Below are positions 1-6,756 of a stretch of DNA of 59,210 nucleotides, piece after piece. The notes below the pieces were generated by a model. The model was not told the origin of the DNA. It saw only the letters and a program-made list of their open reading frames with translations, and searched no databases. The translations under genes and the position numbers were made by a program. Origin of the DNA: a virus; the IMG/VR virus record IMGVR_UViG_3300030107_003333, positions 1-59,210 of that record. The stretch is one strand, 5' to 3'. Position 1 is the first letter of the stretch, and each line of letters starts with the position of its first letter.

Positions 1-85
1 CATTAGTAACTTCTTCTTCGGTTGTGGTATCGGGCACTTCTACCTCGATTGTGGTGGTGTATGTACGTACCACTTCTATTTCAAA
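1..85. repeat. Left copy of terminal direct repeat
   Basis: The first 85 bases recur at the right edge of the window with a single difference: T at 68 here, C at 59193 there. It means the sequence closes on itself, either as a circular assembly or as a terminally redundant virion genome. The difference is synonymous (valine GTA versus GTG) in the gene that crosses the join. Confidence 0.95.
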
Positions 86-94
86 TGTTTTCAT
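1..94 (-). CDS. 5' part of a small acidic protein split by the window ends
   Basis: An ATG at 94-92 opens a frame that runs leftward off the window and continues in the frame at 59210-58953. Joined through the 85-base repeat it gives a protein of about 88 residues, beginning MKTFEIEVVRTYTTT and rich in Glu, Asp and Thr. The function is not recognised. It is the link between the early genes at 118-1873 and those at 58.9 kb and below, so one minus-strand transcript probably crosses the join. Confidence 0.8.
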   Translation of the reverse strand, partial: MKTFEIEVVRTYTTTIEVEVPDTTTEEEVTN

Positions 95-117
95 GATTAT
101 AAGTATTTTTTTTGCTT

Positions 118-480
118 TTATAGTTCAGCTTGTATGCTACACCCACAATCAGGATTTTCTTCTAAGTATTCGAGTATCTGCTTACCCAATTGTAAGTCTG
201 CATACTCGGATAAACCTTCTTTAGTAACCCCATACTTCTTTTGTATCTCATCATTGTACCCCATCTCATTATCGAACATCTTATTTATACGCTTGATTTG
301 GTCAGCACTTTCGGTTTCGATTTGCTTGACTTCCTCACGCACTTCATCAATTCTATCAGAATCTATCCAATAGTCTATATAGTCTTGATTTTCTATTGCC
401 CCGAACCTTTCAGGTGCGTCGCTTGGTTGTACTGCGAACATGAACTTGCCTTCAATGTCGCCTGTATAATATCTACCCAT
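118..480 (-). CDS. Conserved phage protein of unknown function (120 aa)
   Basis: The frame is complete and starts MGRYYTGDIEGKFMF. That opening resembles small conserved proteins I associate with phages, but I cannot name the family. The protein is acidic, helical through its middle (Glu/Lys-rich, about residues 42-75), and ends in a short Cys pair (CGC) near residue 113. It sits between the split terminal gene and the 207-residue gene, with gaps of 13-23 bases on either side. Soluble and cytoplasmic by appearance. Confidence 0.8.
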   Translation of the reverse strand: MGRYYTGDIEGKFMFAVQPSDAPERFGAIENQDYIDYWIDSDRIDEVREEVKQIETESADQIKRINKMFDNEMGYNDEIQKKYGVTKEGLSEYADLQLGKQILEYLEENPDCGCSIQAEL

Positions 481-493
481 GTTTTCTATTTAT

Positions 494-1117
494 TTATTTT
501 GTTTCGTTGTGGTATAATTCGTATTCTTCTTCAATTTCATCGCTATCTATGTACTCTTGCAAGTAAGAGTGTATCATCCAATCATCACTTGGTTTGAATA
601 GTTTAGCATCGGTATAACCTCCACGTACATCACACCCACCATGTATTTGAAGGAGTAGGTACGTTTCCCCATCTAAGTCTAACCATGAACCTTGCAACAC
701 TTGGGATAGGTCGCTATTTCCGTTATATGTATTGAATTGGTGTTTGCTTTCCATATTGATTAGTTCTAAGAAGTCAGCACCTGCTTGACATACTCCCCAC
801 GATATATCGCCACCCCACTCTAAGCAATTAGTGTTTAGTTCGTTGAATTTATCGCATACATGATCCAATTCTAATTCGCTTAGGTAGTGAAAGATTGATA
901 CATCACGTATGTATTCGGTGTGTACTTTTCCGTCTTTATCTGTCCATTCAGACTTTTCAATTGTTGCCTCTTGTTCATTATCGAAATCCTCAATAGTCTT
1001 AACTTGGTTGCGTTGCCATCTACGACCATTTGCACCCCCACTATCTAAGAAGTGAGTGCCTGTGTTTTCCGTAAGCATAGCATACACTAGCTTTTGTGTT
1101 TCTGTAAATTGTTTCAT
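494..1117 (-). CDS. Conserved hypothetical protein, early region (207 aa)
   Basis: The frame begins MKQFTETQKLVYAML. Two stretches look conserved: a Gly/Asn-rich block near residues 19-34 (TGTHFLDSGG then GRRWQRNQ) and a Gly/Cys block near residues 158-170 (LLQIHGGCDVRGGYTDAKLF). There is no signal peptide or membrane segment. The function is unknown; its place among small early genes suggests a host-takeover or accessory role, which is only an inference. Confidence 0.8.
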   Translation of the reverse strand: MKQFTETQKLVYAMLTENTGTHFLDSGGANGRRWQRNQVKTIEDFDNEQEATIEKSEWTDKDGKVHTEYIRDVSIFHYLSELELDHVCDKFNELNTNCLEWGGDISWGVCQAGADFLELINMESKHQFNTYNGNSDLSQVLQGSWLDLDGETYLLLQIHGGCDVRGGYTDAKLFKPSDDWMIHSYLQEYIDSDEIEEEYELYHNETK

Positions 1118-1129
1118 GTTTTATTGGTT

Positions 1130-1375
1130 TTATAAATTACCCTCTAATTTCAAAAGGGTTAAAAAGATGTGGTCGTTGGGTGTTTCAAGTGCCTCGCCTT
1201 TTTCCCATTCATTTTCATCATAGGTAGCTTTTAATTCTTCGTAATGTGTTTGCTCACTTTCGTAATAATGCGTTACTACTTTCGTAGCAAGTAATTTTAT
1301 TTGTTCTAATTCGCCACGTAGTTCTGTTATCAATCTACCTTGTGCCTCGATTGTTTTGAATAGTTCTTTACTCAT
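1130..1375 (-). CDS. Small coiled-coil protein (81 aa)
   Basis: The frame starts MSKELFKTIEAQGRLI and is strongly helical. Heptad-like Leu/Ile spacing across residues 8-40 suggests a short coiled coil, followed by an acidic C-terminal half. It lies 12 bases from each neighbour in the early operon. The family is not recognised. Confidence 0.75.
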   Translation of the reverse strand: MSKELFKTIEAQGRLITELRGELEQIKLLATKVVTHYYESEQTHYEELKATYDENEWEKGEALETPNDHIFLTLLKLEGNL

Positions 1376-1387
1376 AGTTTATTGGTT

Positions 1388-1606
1388 TTACTCGTTATCT
1401 ATTCCGAGTGTTTCACATATCCAATCTTCCTCAAACCATAGAATATCGTTTAGTTGCGTTTCCGTCATTCCTTCGGGGTATAAATCCTGCATCATAAATT
1501 CAAATTCATCTTCTTTGTTGTTGTCAAGTATTAACTGCTTAGTGTCCTTTGCTCCTGACCAAGCGTCAAAATTTCTTAAACTTAGGTTGTCGTTTACTAC
1601 TTTCAT
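1388..1606 (-). CDS. Small acidic phage protein (72 aa)
   Basis: The protein is acidic and opens MKVVNDNLSLRNFDAWSGAK. It carries the stretch EGMTETQLNDILWFEE near residues 45-60, a pattern I associate with short conserved phage proteins of unknown role. It is complete and cytoplasmic by appearance, in the same operon as its neighbours. I cannot assign a function. Confidence 0.75.
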   Translation of the reverse strand: MKVVNDNLSLRNFDAWSGAKDTKQLILDNNKEDEFEFMMQDLYPEGMTETQLNDILWFEEDWICETLGIDNE

Positions 1607-1610
1607 GATA

Positions 1611-1757
1611 TTAAATTTCTAATGTTAAAATTGCTTGTTTACAAAACGCCTCACTTATTAAATCTATTGCCTCCGAATCGTTAAGAAATGTAAAATAGAT
1701 ATATGCAAGTTCTAATTCTTCTATTGAAAAATCATTGAAATGGTTGTAATCGTTCAT
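1611..1757 (-). CDS. Very small acidic protein (48 aa)
   Basis: A complete 48-codon frame starts MNDYNHFNDFSIEELELA and ends QAILTLEI. Its ATG overlaps the stop of the upstream micro-gene as ATGA, which supports coupled translation. It is predicted helical and acidic, with a single Cys. No family is recognised. Confidence 0.6.
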   Translation of the reverse strand: MNDYNHFNDFSIEELELAYIYFTFLNDSEAIDLISEAFCKQAILTLEI

Positions 1758-1873
1758 AGTTCCATGTTTATAATTTCAAACTCTGCGCCCATATCTGCAA
1801 GGGCTTGAGTCATTGCCGTGTCAATTGGTGATAGTGAGCCGTTTGGCTCGTGTGATGTTTTGATATTTTCCAT
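1754..1873 (-). CDS. Micro-protein, first gene after the early leader (39 aa)
   Basis: This 39-codon frame (MENIKTSHEPNGSLSPIDTA onward) is the first one downstream of the structured leader at 1907-1988. Its stop overlaps the next start by four bases (ATGA). The A/T-rich stretch just upstream has no Shine-Dalgarno sequence, as is usual in Bacteroidota. The function is unknown, and it could be a leader-type micro-protein. Confidence 0.5.
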   Translation of the reverse strand: MENIKTSHEPNGSLSPIDTAMTQALADMGAEFEIINMEL

Positions 1874-1906
1874 TATTGAAAAGGTTTTATTTATAAAAAT
1901 TTACAA

Positions 1907-1988
1907 ACTAAGGATGAGCCCCGATAACGTGCACGCTTAACTTTTAGCATCTTACACGCTTCTAGCTCTCCTTAGTCCGTTGTTATCG
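1907..1988 (-). promoter_or_regulatory. Predicted pseudoknotted leader RNA upstream of early genes
   Basis: Two interleaved pairings are visible. ACTAAGGA (1907-1914) plus GAGC (1916-1919) pairs with GCTC plus TCCTTAGT (1965-1976), giving 12 bp with one bulged base. CGATAAC (1922-1928) pairs with GTTATCG (1982-1988). The order a-b-a'-b' is that of a pseudoknot. It sits just upstream of the first early micro-gene, so a leader or riboregulatory element is inferred. Formation could also be in DNA or on the other strand. Confidence 0.45.
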
Positions 1989-2001
1989 TGTGGCCTCCAC
2001 T

Positions 2002-2023
2002 AGCCCGAGTATCTCGGCGGGCT
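2002..2023. repeat. GC-rich inverted repeat with two alternative pairings
   Basis: AGCCCG (2002-2007) can pair with CGGGCT (2018-2023). Alternatively CCGAG (2005-2009) can pair with CTCGG (2013-2017) around a three-base loop. The two pairings exclude each other. It lies just beyond the stop of the 71-residue minus-strand frame and next to the pseudoknot, so it could be a terminator-like or switching element. Confidence 0.4.
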
Positions 2024-2039
2024 CGTATGTTGTCGGCGC

Positions 2040-2255
2040 TTATGCTCTCGCTCGGCGTCTTCGGTTGCGTTGCTCATCTGCTCGCTCGATTCGGTCAGAT
2101 ATCGCAACAACTTTGTTTTCAGTTATTGCTCTTGCTCTGCTTGATTTCTGCCCCTTTGTACTGCCGTAAGTCTTGTTAGAGTATTCCTTTCGGTATCTTC
2201 CATCCTGTACGGCTCGTTTGGGGTTGTGCTTGTTTATGCTTGTTAGGTATTTCAT
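2040..2255 (-). CDS. Putative small very basic protein (71 aa)
   Basis: The frame starts MKYLTSINKHNPKRA behind AAAGGAA and ends in an Arg-rich tail. It is strongly basic, consistent with nucleic-acid binding, and would be the first gene of the minus-strand arm. Its 3' half lies in DNA of higher GC than the rest of the window, and the plus strand is also open there, so the frame may be partly fortuitous. I rate it as plausible only. Confidence 0.4.
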   Translation of the reverse strand: MKYLTSINKHNPKRAVQDGRYRKEYSNKTYGSTKGQKSSRARAITENKVVAISDRIERADEQRNRRRRARA

Positions 2256-2317
2256 TTCCTTTGTTTGTTTCTTGGTGCTAAGATGGGGGTATCATTTCGA
2301 CAATACCAAATTAAAAG

Positions 2318-2562
2318 TGTTAACGAATGTTAAAAGGATTTTAACCCTTTACAATGGTGCGTGTACGCACGTGCGCACGTATAGGCAAAGGAGAACAGAC
2401 TAACAAACAAATAATGTTAACAGATGTTAAAAGAGGTTGAATTTGTCGAGGTTGCAATATCTCAACTTTTTAAGGGTGTACTACCAGCGAAGGGGGGTAA
2501 GTCCTCAAAACGCCTTAAAACGATTCGGTGTTAAGATATGTTAACAGATTTGGATATGTTAA
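2318..2562. repeat. Paired TGTTAA repeats at 10-bp spacing
   Basis: TGTTAA occurs seven times. Six copies form three pairs separated by exactly four bases (TGTTAA-N4-TGTTAA), starting at 2318/2328, 2415/2425 and 2529/2539; a single copy lies at 2557. The ten-base period puts both halves on the same DNA face, as expected for a cooperative DNA-binding protein. A looser pair with 11-base spacing recurs at 6847-6863. Candidate ligands are the DnaA domain IV-like protein at 49450-50076 or a host factor. Confidence 0.7.
2357..2380. repeat. Overlapping palindromes
   Basis: GTGCG-TGTA-CGCAC (2357-2370) is followed by the perfect 12-base palindrome ACGTGCGCACGT (2369-2380). They lie between the first and second TGTTAA pairs. 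Dyads like these are common protein-binding or cruciform sites at origins. The binding factor is unknown. Confidence 0.6.
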
Positions 2563-2600
2563 ATAGTAGTTGTATCACGCACGTACACACGTACGAGGAT

Positions 2601-2658
2601 TTAGGAAAGACTAGAGAAATAGATTAGGCAAGACTAAAAAAAAGTTTAGGTTGGACTA
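2601..2658. repeat. Three 13-bp iterons TTAGG-N3-GACTA
   Basis: TTAGG-NNN-GACTA occurs at 2601-2613, 2624-2636 and 2646-2658, start-to-start 23 and 22 bases. Each is also a dyad of the TTAG-N6-CTAA type; the first ends CTAG instead. The period of about two helical turns is typical of initiator-binding iterons. They stand beside the TGTTAA pairs in the divergent control region. Confidence 0.7.
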
Positions 2659-2682
2659 AATAATAAAACCCCGTAAGGGGGT
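2655..2682 (-). terminator. Possible intrinsic terminator, minus strand
   Basis: Read on the minus strand, ACCCC and GGGGT pair around a five-base loop and are followed by TTTTATTATTT. No gene ending here is visible, so it would stop a non-coding minus-strand RNA, or simply be a binding hairpin. The evidence is the hairpin and T-run alone. Confidence 0.35.
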
Positions 2683-2820
2683 AAGGTGGCGCAATATGGT
2701 AAGAGGGTGAGGGGATTGTTCCTTGCTCACATACAACACGTTACAAAACGAGCTTCAACCTGTGCTTAACTCAACACATGCTAAGTTATTGACATTCAAT
2801 GCCGTAGCAAAAAGCTAAAA

Positions 2821-2845
2821 AGTATGCGCAAAAGTGCGCAATACT
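2821..2845. repeat. Strong hairpin in the control region
   Basis: AGTATGCGCA pairs with TGCGCA-A-TACT around an AAAG loop: ten base pairs with one bulged A. It is followed by a G-rich run (2846-2860) on the plus strand. It could be an RNA hairpin, a cruciform or an operator. Confidence 0.5.
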
Positions 2846-3072
2846 TGGGGGAGGGGGTCTAAAAAAGTCGTTTCGGTTTATATAGTCTAGCGTCTGTATA
2901 TATATATAATCCCCATACTACGTATTTCTGGCATTTTTTTCAAATTGACTTCAGATCTGCTGAAATTCTCCGTATTTTACACTCAATAAAAAACCGCTAT
3001 GTTAGCTTATATGCGTTTAAACCTGTCATTTACAGCGTTTTAGAATCTGTCTCTTAAACTTTTACTTTACTC

Positions 3073-3103
3073 TTGACTTTTAAGAAAATAGTTTATACCT
3101 TTA
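3073..3103 (+). promoter_or_regulatory. Bacteroidota-type promoter for the plus-strand arm
   Basis: TTG at 3073-3075 is followed after 20 bases by TACCTTTA at 3096-3103. This fits the bacteroidetal housekeeping promoter (TTG, about 20 bases, TAnnTTTG) except for the last base. An imperfect palindrome (CTGCTG-TT-CAGTAG, 3110-3123) follows just downstream and could be an operator. The leader to the first gene is about 100 bases. Confidence 0.55.
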
Positions 3104-3204
3104 CGGCATCTGCTGTTCAGTAGAACACAAATAAGCATTATAGATGGTTTTTTTGTATGTACTGAAGAGTCTGTTATTAATTTAAACGCAAGAATAGTTG
3201 TATC

Positions 3205-3810
3205 TTGAGAGTAAGTAGGTTGAATATAGGTGGTTTAATTGAAAAGGATCCACCTAAGGAGCCCCCTAAGGGTTATAAGTATAACGAAGCTGGTAATCTA
3301 GTTCCTATTGATTTTGAAGAGTTCCATGAAGAGAACGATTTAGACATGGAGGATCTTATGAGAGGTGTTTCTCAAGCGGAGAGTGCTGGAGGGGAGCTTA
3401 TGTTAAACCCATATAGTTCTGCAACGGGGGAATATGGACAGCTTTATAACGAGATAAAAGATTTACAGTTTATGCAGGGGATAAGTAGGGATGAATTTTC
3501 TAGGGATAGAGATCTGCAAAAAAAAGTATTTAAGATGAGGGTTGAGGGGAACCTACCAAACATACCTTCATTAGAAAAGAACGCTTATGATCTTACTGAC
3601 GAGTATGCTCCTCAACTAGGGGACAAGTGGGACTTTACTTTAGATGAAGTAGCCGCTATAAGCAATTATTTAGGTAGGCAAGGTGCAAGAAACTACTTTG
3701 CATCTATAAGAGATAATACAGAATACATACCCTCAGGTACTGTTAATAAACCAGTAGAAGAGTACCTACAGATATATAGGTCGGGTAGAGATGCGAGTTA
3801 CGAAGAGTAA
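3205..3810 (+). CDS. Lytic transglycosylase-like protein (201 aa)
   Basis: Residues 56-85 look like the catalytic start of an SLT fold: an ESAGG motif, then NPYSSATGEYGQLY, as in families where the first Glu cleaves peptidoglycan. A later YLGRQGARNYF segment (about 155-165) fits the same group. The start is TTG at 3205 because no ATG precedes the N-terminal NIGGLIEK motif. Its role would be local cell-wall digestion during entry or lysis. Assignment is by motif only, and the N-terminus with its Pro-rich stretch is uncharacterised. Confidence 0.5.
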   Translation: MRVSRLNIGGLIEKDPPKEPPKGYKYNEAGNLVPIDFEEFHEENDLDMEDLMRGVSQAESAGGELMLNPYSSATGEYGQLYNEIKDLQFMQGISRDEFSRDRDLQKKVFKMRVEGNLPNIPSLEKNAYDLTDEYAPQLGDKWDFTLDEVAAISNYLGRQGARNYFASIRDNTEYIPSGTVNKPVEEYLQIYRSGRDASYEE

Positions 3811-3913
3811 GTTTGTAGCGAAAAAAATCCGAATGCTTGTACAAGAGGGTAAACCTATGAAACAAGCTGTCGCTATTGCCCTTGATATGTGGAGAAGAAG
3901 GAAAAACAAATAA
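3791..3913 (+). CDS. Micro-protein of the short basic phage type (40 aa)
   Basis: The ATG at 3791 lies 20 bases inside the preceding gene in another frame. The product is basic and contains KPMKQAVAIALDMW, a motif resembling small phage proteins near the DUF6496 group. It ends just before the promoter at 3917. Probably real, given codon usage and the motif; the function is unknown. Confidence 0.55.
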   Translation: MRVTKSKFVAKKIRMLVQEGKPMKQAVAIALDMWRRRKNK

Positions 3914-3916
3914 CCT

Positions 3917-3924
3917 TATATTTG
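3917..3924 (+). promoter_or_regulatory. TAnnTTTG promoter directly at a start codon
   Basis: TATATTTG is followed by four bases (TAGT) and the ATG at 3929. In Bacteroidota transcription begins a few bases after this element, so the mRNA should be leaderless or nearly so. No clear TTG lies at the -33 position. Confidence 0.65.
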
Positions 3925-3928
3925 TAGT

Positions 3929-5284
3929 ATGGTAACTCAGAAAACAGACCAGTTAGGCAGAACTTATTATACTGACATCTATGGAAATAAAACATCTCGT
4001 GCTGGGTCCATGGCTTCTCACGCTAGTTATGTGGATTCGGAAGGAAGGTTGAGAGATTCTGGGGACGAAGGCAAAAGGACTGGTACTGGGTTCTTTGGTA
4101 TAGATCAAGGTGGAGGTAAATGGGATGCTGGTACAGCTGAGTCAAGAGCTTTAGTTAGAGAAAGGGCTGGTATTGAGCAAGGCCAAGAAATGGAGGGTGA
4201 AGGATTTAAGGATTTAAGAAAAACTCACGCAAAAGCCCGACGAGCTGAAAGAAGGTTAAAAAGAATTAACGAAAGAGAGGCAAACAAAGCTAGAAGAAAA
4301 GGATATAAGTCAGGTCAAAAAAGCACCTACAAATCACTTGGTGGAGGGAGTAAAAGAAGAGCTAAGCTAGAAGAAAAAAAAGCAGCCATAGCTACAGGTG
4401 AGGGGGGTAAGATGACATCTGAAGATAGGCAAGTACAACAATACTTTGAGGATTTAAGGCAAGATAGAGAGGAAATAGCTGCAAAGAAAGTTATGGAGGT
4501 TGCGGCAGTTGTTGCCACAGCAGGAGCTTTGGGGGCTTTTAGCGGAGGGGCAGGCGCCGCAAGTGCTGCTGGAGGAACAGCTACTGCAGGAACAACAGCT
4601 ACTGCAGGAACAACAGCTGCTGGAGGAACGGCTGCTGCAGGAGGAACAGCTACTGCAGGAACAGCTACTGCAGGAACAGCTACTGCGGGTGCTGCTAAAG
4701 GAGGAGCTACAGCTGCCGCTGCTAAAGGAGGAGCTACTGCGGGTGCTGCTAAAGGTGGAGCTACTGCAGGTGCTGCTAAAGGTGGTGCAGGTGCTACAGC
4801 CGCTAAAAGTGGTGCAGCTTCAGGTGGTACTACTACAGGTCAGAAAATAGCTGAGGGATTAAAAAAGGGTAAAGAATATTACGACAAAGCAAAACCATAT
4901 ATAGAAACTGCTCAAACAATAGCAGGAGCATTTCAAACACAAGGAGGGGGAGGACAGCCTCAAGGTGGCCCTACAATTCCATCCGCAATGCCTCAACAAC
5001 AGGGGTCAATAGTACAAGCTTCTCCAGTTACCCCAATGATAGTTCAAGGTCAGTATGAACCACCCGCATCGTTAGCTGGTATGGGTTCTTCTGGTCCGAG
5101 TCAGCAGATGCAGGGCATTTCTACAGCTTTAGGGGTAGGCGCACAGGATCAGTATGATTTAACTACCTTTGTAAATCCATCAGACATGCAATCACTGTAT
5201 GCTGAAAAAGGGGGGAGAGTAAAAACAAAAACAGAATATCCAGAACAAATCCTCAAACAAGGAGGTAGAATAAAAAGAGCATAA
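3929..5284 (+). CDS. Internal virion-like protein with Ala/Gly/Thr repeat tract (451 aa)
   Basis: Residues 85-160 are highly basic and helical. Residues 195-305 form a low-complexity Ala/Gly/Thr tract built from 12-15-base tandem repeats (TAGT and AAKGGAT units). A Gln/Pro-rich part follows, and the end carries EKGGRV and KQGGRIKRA. The layout resembles structural or ejected internal proteins with a flexible, possibly membrane-associating tract. It has its own promoter four bases upstream. No family is recognised, so the virion role is inferred. Confidence 0.6.
   Translation: MVTQKTDQLGRTYYTDIYGNKTSRAGSMASHASYVDSEGRLRDSGDEGKRTGTGFFGIDQGGGKWDAGTAESRALVRERAGIEQGQEMEGEGFKDLRKTHAKARRAERRLKRINEREANKARRKGYKSGQKSTYKSLGGGSKRRAKLEEKKAAIATGEGGKMTSEDRQVQQYFEDLRQDREEIAAKKVMEVAAVVATAGALGAFSGGAGAASAAGGTATAGTTATAGTTAAGGTAAAGGTATAGTATAGTATAGAAKGGATAAAAKGGATAGAAKGGATAGAAKGGAGATAAKSGAASGGTTTGQKIAEGLKKGKEYYDKAKPYIETAQTIAGAFQTQGGGGQPQGGPTIPSAMPQQQGSIVQASPVTPMIVQGQYEPPASLAGMGSSGPSQQMQGISTALGVGAQDQYDLTTFVNPSDMQSLYAEKGGRVKTKTEYPEQILKQGGRIKRA
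4560..4815 (+). repeat. Tandem short repeats encoding the Ala/Gly/Thr tract
   Basis: GCTACTGCAGGAACA-like units of 12-15 bases repeat many times, then give way to GCTGCTAAAGGAGGA-like units. All lengths are multiples of three, so the frame stays open. Such a tract is prone to expansion and contraction between strains and to assembly errors. Confidence 0.8.
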
Positions 5285-5718
5285 TGGCAACCTTAAGTGT
5301 AAAAATAGAAGAGAACCTCGTTTTGAACGGTCAGCCGTTTCACGGGGACACAAACATGACATTTACCGTAAATGATGTTTATAGAAGAATCGTGTCATGT
5401 ACCAATACAGAACAAACTGTTTTATTATTTGGGGCTGCTGTAGCTGCTGGACAACTAAAAGATAATCAATTAAAGTATTTACGAGTTACAAACTTAGATT
5501 CTGCTGCATCAGGTGTTGCTGTTACTATAAGGGTTATAGCTGACGCAGAAGCTTACTTTATAAAGGTTCCAGCTCAGTCAAGTTGGATGATCGCTGATGA
5601 CGACATGGAAGCTAATGGTGATGGAACTACTTTTAGCGCTTTTGAAAATATATCCCAAATAACTATAACAGCTGCTTCAGGAACAGTTGATTGCGAAATC
5701 TATGCTGCTACAGCTTAA
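5284..5718 (+). CDS. Beta-rich small virion protein, paralogue group (144 aa)
   Basis: The start is ATG at 5284, overlapping the upstream stop as TAATG. It begins MATLSVKIEENLVLNG and includes KYLRVTNLDS, matching the style of the proteins at 24006-24404 (KVYIKNTST) and 24404-24811 (LYIKNLDVE). The three look like diverged copies of one beta-sandwich. A minor head or decoration role is likely, but this is inference. Confidence 0.6.
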   Translation: MATLSVKIEENLVLNGQPFHGDTNMTFTVNDVYRRIVSCTNTEQTVLLFGAAVAAGQLKDNQLKYLRVTNLDSAASGVAVTIRVIADAEAYFIKVPAQSSWMIADDDMEANGDGTTFSAFENISQITITAASGTVDCEIYAATA

Positions 5719-5730
5719 TAATAAAAAACT

Positions 5731-6387
5731 ATGAAAAGTAAAAAAGAAAATATGCTATACGCCTTAGGTGGAATGATAAGAGAATACATGGGTGGTGGTA
5801 GGACTGGTGAGCCTCGTGAATACGCTAAGGCTAGAAACGTGGGTGGTGCTAGCGGTATGAGGGTTCGTAAGAATTATGAACATGGTGGTCTATGGCATGA
5901 TGCTGAAGGAAATGCTATTGACCGTCAAGGAAATCCTCTTCCAAGTGCAGCAACAGATTCATCAGCTGGTGCTCCGAAAAAAACAGACCCTAAAAAGTCA
6001 CGTAAGTACTCTGCATACGATACAGGAGATAGGGGCGAAGATTTCCCTCAAATAGATATTGAAACAAAAGAGATAGAAACAGGAAGGGATAGAGTTTCAG
6101 GAGAACCTATATTTGAAACTGAATATCAATTCTTTTTAGACGGAAAACCCGTAACCTCTCAAGACGCCGCTAAATCGTATGCAATGTCTATAGAGGGGGT
6201 TGATAAAGCTCCATCCTTTAATGATTTTGTTCAGGGTTATATGAATACATATGCTGGTGAAAGAATGGGGCCAAAACATGATATGCCTCAAACAAGATCA
6301 AGAGTAAAAGCTAAAGAGAAAGTAGATGTTGAAGGCTTAATGAAAGCTCTTAAACAATACGGAGAATACAACCAGTCAGATTCATAA
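5731..6387 (+). CDS. Hypothetical protein with GG motifs (218 aa)
   Basis: The N-terminus has ALGGMI and, near residue 50, EHGGLW, echoing the K/E-x-GG motifs of other proteins in this genome. The middle is polar and disordered in appearance; the end is basic and helical. It follows the beta-rich protein after 12 bases and ends convergently, overlapping the minus-strand gene by six bases. Probably a minor virion or morphogenesis protein; no family recognised. Confidence 0.55.
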   Translation: MKSKKENMLYALGGMIREYMGGGRTGEPREYAKARNVGGASGMRVRKNYEHGGLWHDAEGNAIDRQGNPLPSAATDSSAGAPKKTDPKKSRKYSAYDTGDRGEDFPQIDIETKEIETGRDRVSGEPIFETEYQFFLDGKPVTSQDAAKSYAMSIEGVDKAPSFNDFVQGYMNTYAGERMGPKHDMPQTRSRVKAKEKVDVEGLMKALKQYGEYNQSDS

Positions 6388-6756
6388 TCTAGCTAATATT
6401 TCAATTTTAGTTTTCTCGCCTACGTTTACATTGGGTGTAAACTCAATTAAACATCCTTCCCCTGTTTTTACAGCTGTAATAGTGTATTGATCAACTATTA
6501 CATCGTTTTGAATCGCATTAATAATGTATTGCGTATCTCCCGACCTTAAGTTTATTGGGTTAAATATTGCTTTGGTGTCCCAAGGTTTTATAGCTTCTAA
6601 TGTAATTCCATCTACCACCATGTCCATTCCATACTGGAACACATCTTCTTCCCAGTTTAGTGGGGTTACGATAAAATCAACAGAGCATGCAGTTACTTGT
6701 GCGTTTACTGCAATAGTTGTAAGAGCAAAGCTTACGAGTAGGAATAAATTTTTCAT
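6382..6756 (-). CDS. Secreted small protein with signal peptide (124 aa)
   Basis: A clear signal peptide opens the protein (MKNLFLLVSFALTTIAVNA, cleavage after about residue 19, then QVTACSVDF). The mature part is short, beta-rich and has two Cys, which could form a disulphide in the periplasm. It is a lone minus-strand gene within the plus-strand arm, suggesting separate expression or acquisition. No family is recognised. A role in the host envelope, such as exclusion or lysis timing, is speculation. Confidence 0.65.
   Translation of the reverse strand: MKNLFLLVSFALTTIAVNAQVTACSVDFIVTPLNWEEDVFQYGMDMVVDGITLEAIKPWDTKAIFNPINLRSGDTQYIINAIQNDVIVDQYTITAVKTGEGCLIEFTPNVNVGEKTKIEILARL

Larger units (their letters stand above)
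2256..3204. other. Gene-free control region, candidate replication origin
   Basis: There is no convincing gene in these 949 bases. Left to right they hold: three TGTTAA pairs (2318-2545), perfect palindromes of the ACGTGCGCACGT type (2357-2380), ACGTAC repeats (2581-2594), three 13-bp iterons (2601-2658), a GC hairpin with a T-rich side on the minus strand (2655-2682), a strong hairpin (2821-2845), a TA microsatellite near 2896 and a promoter (3073-3103). The two coding arms diverge from here. Iterons, palindromes and A/T-rich flanks suggest an origin, which is inference. Confidence 0.55.

Noticed and set aside
24-597. Plus-strand frames opposite the early minus-strand genes
   Set aside because: They mirror the real minus-strand genes, have poor composition and no spacing logic.
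1988-2403. Two plus-strand frames of 63 and 76 residues in the control region
   Set aside because: Leu/Cys-rich nonsense-like composition, no fit with neighbours, and they overlap hairpins and repeats.
2894-2912. TA microsatellite
   Set aside because: Short and simple; no evidence of function beyond easy melting.
4560-4815. CRISPR-like regularity in the repeat tract
   Set aside because: There are no unique spacers; units are contiguous, code for protein and vary slightly, as in ordinary low-complexity coding DNA.
4500-4850. Gln/Leu/Glu-rich plus-strand frame inside the Ala/Gly/Thr tract
   Set aside because: It is the shadow of the tandem repeat in another frame of the 451-residue gene; its composition is explained by the repeat.
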